Source: Verrucomicrobiota bacterium
Lineage (GTDB): Bacteria > Verrucomicrobiota > Kiritimatiellia > CAIQIC01 > Lenti-01
Direction: 5' to 3'
Length of the DNA stretch: 5,089 nt
Assembly (NCBI GenBank): GCA_022709625.1
Contig: JAKLIL010000158.1
Span: 1 to 5,089 of the forward strand
Below, piece after piece: positions 1 through 3,831 of this stretch. The translations under genes were made by a program, and so were the position numbers. The notes under the pieces are model-generated. The model searched no databases, was not told the DNA's origin, and was given only the letters and a program-made list of their open reading frames with translations. Position 1 is the first letter of the stretch. Every line of letters starts with the position of its first letter.

Positions 1-701
1 CCGCACCCCCCCCGGGTACGCCTCCCCCACCCCCCGCCCCGCCGCTCCGGTTCGGTTGCCTGCACCTCTTCCTGGCCGTGGTCGGCGCCGTCGTTTTGAC
101 GGCCATCGTGGCCGTTCTCGTGGTACGCTTCTTCTTGTTCCCGCCGCCCTTCCGGCCCGTGGCGCTCAATGCGCGCGAAGAACAAATCCTCCAAACCAAG
201 CTGGATCGGTTGGATTTCGCTGCACCCAGAGCAGACCCCGCCGCAACACCCGCCGCGGAACAAGAGCCGGGACCCATGGAACCGGAGGCCTACCGCGAAG
301 CGGCGGCCGATCGCACGGTCCGCTTTACCGAGCGGGAACTCAACGCCCTGGTGGCGAAAAACACGGATTGGGCCGACAAACTGGCGATCGATCTGGCGGA
401 CAATCTGGTGAGCGCCAAACTGCTCATCCCCCTCGACGAAGATTTTCCGGTGCTGGGCGGCAAGACCTTGAAGGTCAAGACCGGCGTAGCGTTCAGCTAC
501 GCGAACGGGCGGCCGGTTCTCATGCTCCGGGGGATTTCCGTCATGGGCGTGCCGCTGCCGAACGCCTGGCTGGGCGGTTTGAAAAACGTCGACATCGTCC
601 GGGAATTCGGGGGCGAGGCCGGCTTCTGGCGGGCCTTTTCGGATGGGATCGAGAATCTGCAGATTGCCGACGGGCACCTCGTGCTGACCGTGAAAGAGTA
701 A
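1..701 (+). CDS. Single-pass membrane protein of unknown function, 5' end outside the window
   Basis: The reading frame is open from the left edge (first complete codon at 3) to TAA at 699-701, giving 232 visible residues. Visible residues 1-14 are almost all Pro/Ala/Gly/Thr, followed by one long hydrophobic segment at about 17-44 (FGCLHLFLAVVG, then Val/Ala/Leu, ending RFFLF). The rest is soluble, so a short cytoplasmic proline-rich tail, one membrane anchor and an exported domain are the likely layout. A GTG at 78 could be read as a start but would cut the membrane segment in two, so I take the true start as upstream. The soluble part has an acidic/proline linker, then RFTERELNALVAKN at about 107-120, followed by alternating hydrophobic stretches (KLLIPL, FPVLGGKTLKV) that look like beta strands. 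I do not recognise a named family; the T-E-x-E-L-N motif recalls some anchored envelope proteins such as YpmS, but only weakly. It ends 16 bp before the next gene, which suggests co-transcription. Confidence 0.8.
   Translation, partial: APPPGTPPPPPAPPLRFGCLHLFLAVVGAVVLTAIVAVLVVRFFLFPPPFRPVALNAREEQILQTKLDRLDFAAPRADPAATPAAEQEPGPMEPEAYREAAADRTVRFTERELNALVAKNTDWADKLAIDLADNLVSAKLLIPLDEDFPVLGGKTLKVKTGVAFSYANGRPVLMLRGISVMGVPLPNAWLGGLKNVDIVREFGGEAGFWRAFSDGIENLQIADGHLVLTVKE
6..40. repeat. C-tract cluster (G-quadruplex-capable on the minus strand)
   Basis: Four cytosine runs sit close together: C8 at 6-13, C5 at 24-28, C6 at 30-35 and C4 at 37-40. They encode the proline-rich tail of the first gene. 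The minus strand reads as four G tracts with loops of 1, 1 and 10 bases, which fits a G-quadruplex pattern. The C8 run is also a place where slippage or a sequencing indel would shift the frame. The runs are seen directly; any structural role is inferred. Confidence 0.5.
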
Positions 702-717
702 CGTCCCGGAGCATGCC

Positions 718-1023
718 ATGCTGATTGTTCACGTGCATGTGCAGGTCAAACCGGAATGCGTGGAAGCCTTCCGGCTAGCCACCCTTGCCAACGCCCGCGC
801 CAGCATCCGCGAACCCGGCGTCGCCTGCTTCGACGTCCAGCAACAGGCGGACGACCCAACGCGCTTCGTGCTGGTCGAAGGGTACCGTACCCCCGATGCG
901 CCCGCCCGGCACAAGGAAACCGCCCACTATCTGCGTTGGCGCGACGCCGTGGCGGACATGATGGCCGTGCCGCGTACCAGCGTGAAATACGCCAACGTCT
1001 TCCCGCCCGACGCGGATGCATGA
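718..1023 (+). CDS. LsrG/YgiN-like ABM-domain protein (antibiotic biosynthesis monooxygenase fold)
   Basis: A complete 101-residue protein of the dimeric alpha/beta-barrel ABM family (PF03992), close to the usual size of about 95-105 residues. Typical features in order are the opening strand MLIVHVHVQVKPE (1-13), an alpha helix ending in REPGVACFDVQQ (31-42), the strand RFVLVEGY (49-56), then RHKETAHY (64-71) and a C-terminal VPRTSVKYANVFP (84-96). From memory this order closely resembles E. coli LsrG, which isomerises phosphorylated autoinducer-2 breakdown products; the H-K-x-T-x-H-Y block matches especially well. No lsrK, lsrF or lsr transporter gene is visible, so an autoinducer-2 role is not implied. 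ABM relatives also include quinol and small-carbonyl enzymes. A GGAG at 708-711, 6 bases before the ATG, supports this start. The 3' end overlaps the dehydrogenase gene by 8 bp, which indicates translational coupling. Confidence 0.88.
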   Translation: MLIVHVHVQVKPECVEAFRLATLANARASIREPGVACFDVQQQADDPTRFVLVEGYRTPDAPARHKETAHYLRWRDAVADMMAVPRTSVKYANVFPPDADA

Positions 1024-2206
1024 CCGCCCGCGCCCGGCCATGACATTCGAATTCGCCACGCCCCCGCGCATTCTCTTCGGTCCCGGCATGGTTCGCCGCG
1101 CCGGCGAATTGGCGCGCGAACTCGGCCGGCGCGCCCTGGTCGTCGCCGGGAGCCGTCCGGAACGAGCCCAGCCGCTGGAATCCGCCCTGCAGGCGCACGG
1201 CGTTGACTTCGAGACGTTCTCCGTCGCGACCGAACCCACGATCGAACTGGTGCAACGGGGCGTGGCCCTGGCACAGGCCGGCCATTGCGAGGTGGTCGTT
1301 GGATTCGGAGGCGGCAGCGCGTTGGATACCGCCAAAGCCATTGCCGCGCTGGCCCCCGCAGGCGGAGATCCGCAGGACTATCTGGAAGTGGTTGGCCGGG
1401 GACGCCCCTTGCCCGCGCGCCATTTGCCCGTCGTGGCCATCCCCACGACCGCGGGAACCGGTTCGGAAGCGACCCGCAATGCCGTTCTCGGCGTGCCGGC
1501 CGCGGGCCTCAAGGCCAGTTTGCGCGGCCCCACCCTGATGCCCAAGGTCGCCCTCGTGGATCCGGAATTGACCTACAGCGTGCCGCCGGCCACCACCGCC
1601 AGCACCGGCCTCGATACCTTGACGCAGCTCATCGAGCCGTTTACTTCCTGCCGCGCCAACCCGTTGACCGATGCCTTGTGCCGCGCGGGCATGGCGCGCG
1701 CGGCCCGTTCGTTGCGCCAGGCCTGGGCGCACGGTCGCGACCCGGTGGCGCGCGAAGACATGGCGCTGGCCAGTTTGCTGGGCGGCATGGCGCTGGCCAA
1801 TGCGGGCCTGGGAGCGGTACACGGTCTTGCCGGCCCCGCCGGCGGAACGGTGGCGGCGCCGCACGGGGCGCTTTGCGCCGCGCTGTTGCCGCACGTCATG
1901 GCCGCGAACATCGCCGCGCTCCGCGCGGTGCGCCCGCACGATCCGATCTTGAGCCGGTACGCCGAAATCGCGCGGATTCTTACCGCCAAAAGCGATGCGC
2001 CCCCCGAAGAAGGAGCGGCCTGGGTTCAGGCACTGAATGCCGAAATGGGCATTCCTTCGCTTGGAGACCATGGATTCCGCCGCGAACACTTTCCATCGCT
2101 GATCGAAAAAGCCCTGGCATCGTCGAGCATGAAGGCGAATCCGGTGGCCTTGGGCCCGGAGCAATTGGCGGACGTTCTCGAGCACGCCATGCAGGAATTC
2201 AGATAA
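1016..2206 (+). CDS. Iron-containing alcohol dehydrogenase family protein with a variant metal site
   Basis: A 396-residue cytoplasmic NAD(P)-dependent dehydrogenase of the group III (Fe-ADH, PF00465) family, of normal length. The N-terminus FEFATPPRILFGPG (11-24) is typical, followed by the nucleotide-binding GGGSALDTAK (98-107) and PTTAGTGSEAT (143-153). Aligned by spacing to FucO, the metal ligands are D200 (GLDTLT), Q204 where most members have His, H269 (AVHGLAG) and H283 (APHG). The extra His normally found in A-H-P is Gly273. These changes sit inside otherwise well-kept motifs, so they look like a subfamily trait rather than decay, and I recall close relatives with TQLIEP and HGxAGP. 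The substrate is unknown; maleylacetate reductases and lactaldehyde or butanol dehydrogenases are relatives. The start is either ATG 1016, overlapping the ABM gene in ATGCATGA, or ATG 1040 (residue 9), after which the family similarity begins. Neither has a good Shine-Dalgarno, so coupling to the upstream gene is likely. Confidence 0.92.
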   Translation: MHDRPRPAMTFEFATPPRILFGPGMVRRAGELARELGRRALVVAGSRPERAQPLESALQAHGVDFETFSVATEPTIELVQRGVALAQAGHCEVVVGFGGGSALDTAKAIAALAPAGGDPQDYLEVVGRGRPLPARHLPVVAIPTTAGTGSEATRNAVLGVPAAGLKASLRGPTLMPKVALVDPELTYSVPPATTASTGLDTLTQLIEPFTSCRANPLTDALCRAGMARAARSLRQAWAHGRDPVAREDMALASLLGGMALANAGLGAVHGLAGPAGGTVAAPHGALCAALLPHVMAANIAALRAVRPHDPILSRYAEIARILTAKSDAPPEEGAAWVQALNAEMGIPSLGDHGFRREHFPSLIEKALASSSMKANPVALGPEQLADVLEHAMQEFR

Positions 2207-2247
2207 CGCTTGAACGGCCGGCGCATTCGGCATAACCGTTTACTCCC

Positions 2248-2254
2248 GGAGGAA
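2248..2254 (+). promoter_or_regulatory. Strong ribosome binding site of the antiporter gene
   Basis: GGAGGAA lies 5 bases before the ATG at 2260 (7 bases counted from GGAGG). It is the best Shine-Dalgarno match in the window and fixes the antiporter start. Its strength contrasts with the weak sites of the dehydrogenase and thrC and allows independent translation after a 53-bp gap. Confidence 0.75.
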
Positions 2255-2259
2255 GAAAC

Positions 2260-3210
2260 ATGGCCTTTTCCATTCTCATGTTTGCGGTCGGTATCGCGTT
2301 GCTGTGGGGCGGAACCGAATCCGTATTGCACCGGGTGCCCAAACTCGCGGCATGGCTGCGGGTGTCTCCGCTGGTCGTCACGGTCTTACTGGTCGCGATC
2401 ATGACTTCCTTGCCGGAGTTCTGCGTGTCGCTGTTTGCCGCCCTGCGCGGCCAGCCGGCGGCCGCCGTCGGCAACCTCGTCGGCTCCAACTTCGTGACCC
2501 TGACCTTCGTGGCCGGCATCTGCGCCTTGTGGCGGCCCATCGTCGTCGGCCCCAGCATCCAGGCCCGCGAATCCAGTTGGATGATCCTTTCGGCGGCCTT
2601 GATGCTGGTCTTGGCCATGGACGGCAAGATCAGCCGCGGCGACGGGCTGCTGCTGCTGGCCTCCTACTACCCCTATTTCCGCGGCACGCTGGCCGACGCA
2701 CGCCGTCAACGGCGGAACGCGGCACCTCCGGCCGCCGGCCCGGCGCATCCATGGCTCGATATCGCCATCATGGCGACCGGGCTGGGCATGATCGTTCTGG
2801 GCTCCAACTGGATCGTGTCCCATGGCAGTTCCATGGCCAGGCAACTGGGCATGCCCGACTTGCTGGTCGGCGTGACGTTCTACGCCTTCGGCACCTCGTT
2901 GCCGGAACTGGCCATCGCCCTTGGCGCCGTCATCCATCGCCATGCCGACGTCACGCTGGGCGAAATCTACGCCTCGAACATCTTTACCGGGTTGGCCGTG
3001 GCGGGCACCTTGTGCCTGGCCCTGCCGCTGCCCGTCGAACCCACGATCGTGCACCGGGATTTGCCCTTGCTGATCATGGCCGGCGTGCTCCTGCAGATGT
3101 TCGTCACGACGGGAGCCCGCTTTGTCCGCGCCGAGGCGGTGGTGATGATTGCCGTTTTCGCGCTGTTCATCTCCGCGCAATTCCTAGGCTTCGGCATTTC
3201 CCTGCCCTGA
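2260..3210 (+). CDS. Sodium/calcium exchanger (CaCA) family cation antiporter
   Basis: A 316-residue integral membrane protein of the Ca2+:cation antiporter family (PF01699, CaxA/YrbG type), of usual length for the prokaryotic two-repeat form. It is hydrophobic throughout, with about ten membrane segments split by a basic cytoplasmic loop (residues 141-164, RRQRR followed by Ala/Pro). The two alpha repeats are visible. Repeat 1 at about 43-86 has MTSLPEF (48-54) and GNLVGSNF (71-78); repeat 2 at about 201-249 has GTSLPEL (211-217) and GEIYASNIF (234-242). The expected cation ligands E53, N77, E216 and N240 are present. Repeat 1 has lost the Gly of G-T-S-L-P-E, and repeat 2 has GE and ASN where GN and GSN are usual, so both are somewhat diverged. 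It likely exchanges Ca2+ for Na+ or H+ across the inner membrane; the ion pair cannot be read from sequence. It may share a transcript with the upstream genes, but no functional link is obvious. Confidence 0.9.
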   Translation: MAFSILMFAVGIALLWGGTESVLHRVPKLAAWLRVSPLVVTVLLVAIMTSLPEFCVSLFAALRGQPAAAVGNLVGSNFVTLTFVAGICALWRPIVVGPSIQARESSWMILSAALMLVLAMDGKISRGDGLLLLASYYPYFRGTLADARRQRRNAAPPAAGPAHPWLDIAIMATGLGMIVLGSNWIVSHGSSMARQLGMPDLLVGVTFYAFGTSLPELAIALGAVIHRHADVTLGEIYASNIFTGLAVAGTLCLALPLPVEPTIVHRDLPLLIMAGVLLQMFVTTGARFVRAEAVVMIAVFALFISAQFLGFGISLP

Positions 3211-3222
3211 CGCTGGCGGGCA

Positions 3223-3272
3223 CCGGCCATGGCGCCTGAAATGGGCGCATCTGTGATTCGGGGCATGGCCGG
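3223..3272. other. 9-bp inverted repeat with nested hairpin after the antiporter gene
   Basis: CCGGCCATG at 3223-3231 pairs perfectly with CATGGCCGG at 3264-3272. Inside the 32-base loop GCGCC (3232-3236) pairs with GGCGC (3244-3248) and stacks directly on the outer stem. It begins 12 bases after the antiporter stop codon, where a terminator might be expected, but no T-run follows, so it is not a classical intrinsic terminator. It could protect the 3' end of the mRNA or bind a protein. Confidence 0.5.
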
Positions 3273-3287
3273 AATCCGCTGCCCGAA
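3257..3287. other. Alternative hairpin overlapping the 9-bp inverted repeat
   Basis: TTCGGGGCA (3257-3265) pairs with TGCCCGAA (3280-3287) with a single bulged G and a 14-base loop. Bases 3264-3265 belong to both this stem and the preceding 9-bp stem, and the rest of that stem's right arm (3266-3272) lies in this loop, so the two folds compete. The direct repeat AATCCGCT (3273-3280 and 3287-3294) covers its right side. Pairing is seen directly; a switching role is speculative. Confidence 0.35.
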
Positions 3288-3333
3288 ATCCGCTTGACCC
3301 CCCGCAGAGGGCTATGGCAATTTCTACAGCGTT

Positions 3334-3372
3334 GGGTAGACCCGGCGTGGGTACCCGACCCGGGAATGCCGG
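3334..3372. repeat. Compound direct and inverted repeat before the lipoprotein gene
   Basis: GACCCGG occurs at 3339-3345 and 3357-3363, and GGGTA at 3334-3338 and 3349-3353. CCGGCGT (3342-3348) pairs with ATGCCGG (3366-3372) with one G-T wobble, and GGGT (3349-3352) pairs with ACCC (3358-3361) inside it; GGGTACCC at 3349-3356 is a perfect palindrome. The element lies 17 bases before the ribosome binding site of the lipoprotein gene and resembles a REP-like interspersed palindrome or a structured 5' leader. Copies elsewhere cannot be seen from this window. Confidence 0.45.
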
Positions 3373-3388
3373 TTGTTGAGCCACTTGC

Positions 3389-3395
3389 GAGGTAA
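3389..3395 (+). promoter_or_regulatory. Ribosome binding site deciding the lipoprotein start
   Basis: GAGGTAA at 3389-3395 puts its GAGG 7 bases before ATG 3400. It supports that start over the in-frame TTG at 3373, which has no comparable site and would add nine residues ahead of a standard lipoprotein signal peptide. Confidence 0.7.
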
Positions 3396-3399
3396 TGCG

Positions 3400-3702
3400 A
3401 TGAAACGCTTGGTCTTCGGTGTTATTCTGGCGGTGTTGGCGCTGGGGTTGGGCGGCTGCGAATTCGGCGAGGATGCCGACGAAGTCGACGATCTTGTTTT
3501 CATCAACCGCTCCCGGTACACCGTCCGCGTCACGCCGCTATCCACCGAGTGGGGCGCATTCTCCCTCGCTCCGGGCGAAGTCCGCAATTTGGGCCAAGTG
3601 AGAAACATCGACTATGTCTTCAACCCGGACGAAGTCGAGGAAGGCAGCGCGTCGGACGAACGCTATATCGTATTCGTCGACGCCGCCAAAAACTACGAGT
3701 AG
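3400..3702 (+). CDS. Small predicted lipoprotein of unknown function
   Basis: A 100-residue protein beginning MKR, then a hydrophobic core (LVFGVILAVLALGL, 4-17) and the lipobox LGGC with the lipidated Cys at 20. This is a textbook signal peptidase II substrate, leaving an 81-residue mature lipoprotein. A very acidic linker follows (residues 21-31, seven Asp/Glu of eleven), then short alternating segments DLVFINRS, YTVRVTPL, WGAFSLAPGEVRNLG, IDYVFNP and RYIVFVDA that suggest a small all-beta domain. The pattern of N-x-S near a strand followed by L-A-P-G-E recalls immunoglobulin-like or carbohydrate-binding beta sandwiches, but I do not recognise a family. Position +2 is Glu, not Asp, so an inner-membrane retention signal of the E. 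coli type is absent. It is preceded by a 189-bp structured gap and followed by a hairpin, so it may be monocistronic. Confidence 0.85.
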   Translation: MKRLVFGVILAVLALGLGGCEFGEDADEVDDLVFINRSRYTVRVTPLSTEWGAFSLAPGEVRNLGQVRNIDYVFNPDEVEEGSASDERYIVFVDAAKNYE

Positions 3703-3719
3703 GGCCGGGCGCACCGGCC
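3703..3719. other. GC-rich hairpin directly after the lipoprotein stop codon
   Basis: GGCCGG (3703-3708) and CCGGCC (3714-3719) form a six-pair all-GC stem with a five-base loop, starting on the base after the TAG stop. No T-rich tail follows (GGGTCGATTT downstream is weak), so it is at best a non-canonical terminator or an mRNA-stabilising hairpin. The 129-bp gap up to thrC otherwise contains the promoter candidate at 3794-3822. Confidence 0.35.
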
Positions 3720-3793
3720 GGGTCGATTTCCAGCCGGTTGCGGGAGCGGTTCCGGCGGAATTCCCCGCCCGGCGTCCGGTGGCGCGGAAGAAC

Positions 3794-3822
3794 TTGCGCC
3801 CATTCCGCGGCCGGCTTATAAC
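3794..3822 (+). promoter_or_regulatory. Candidate sigma70-type promoter for thrC
   Basis: TTGCGC (3794-3799), an exact 17-bp spacer and TATAAC (3817-3822) form a plausible housekeeping promoter: three of six bases match at -35 and five of six at -10. TATAAC stands out as AT-rich within GC-rich sequence. The predicted transcription start at about 3828-3831 falls 1-4 bases before the thrC ATG. Confidence 0.45.
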
Positions 3823-3831
3823 GGCAACGCA

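Noticed and set aside
718..1023. Assignment of the ABM gene as lsrG of an autoinducer-2 operon
   Set aside because: Resemblance is good, but none of the other lsr genes is in the window and the ABM fold covers many reactions, so the gene symbol is not justified.
746..2233. Long open frame on the minus strand opposite the ABM and dehydrogenase genes (495 codons)
   Set aside because: It lacks any recognisable motif, is rich in Arg, Gly and Ala, and mirrors two genes with clear family signatures. Such antisense frames are expected in GC-rich coding DNA.
1285..2235. Second + strand frame inside the dehydrogenase gene (316 codons)
   Set aside because: It is Arg/Gly-rich, has no motifs and overlaps conserved dehydrogenase motifs in the correct frame. 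The similar frame at 2304-3239 inside the antiporter is rejected for the same reason.
2210..2236. TTGAAC and CATAAC as a promoter before the antiporter gene
   Set aside because: The spacer is only 15 bp and the -10 match is four of six. Given the short gap to the dehydrogenase gene, read-through is the simpler explanation.
2386..3180. 264-codon minus-strand frame opposite the antiporter
   Set aside because: The product is unusually rich in Gly, Gln, His and Asp, which is typical of the reverse complement of a hydrophobic membrane protein gene, and has no motif.
3223..3300. Intrinsic terminator after the antiporter
   Set aside because: Stable stems exist, but no run of T follows either of them.
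3294..3323. TTGACC at 3294-3299 as a -35 element for the lipoprotein gene
   Set aside because: The -35 match is good (five of six), but the sequence 16-18 bp downstream (GCAATT/CAATTT) is a poor -10; TATGGC at 3313 has a spacer of only 13 bp.
3373..3399. Upstream TTG start for the lipoprotein
   Set aside because: It would place nine extra residues before a normal MKR-type lipoprotein signal peptide and lacks a ribosome binding site, whereas ATG 3400 has GAGG at the right distance.
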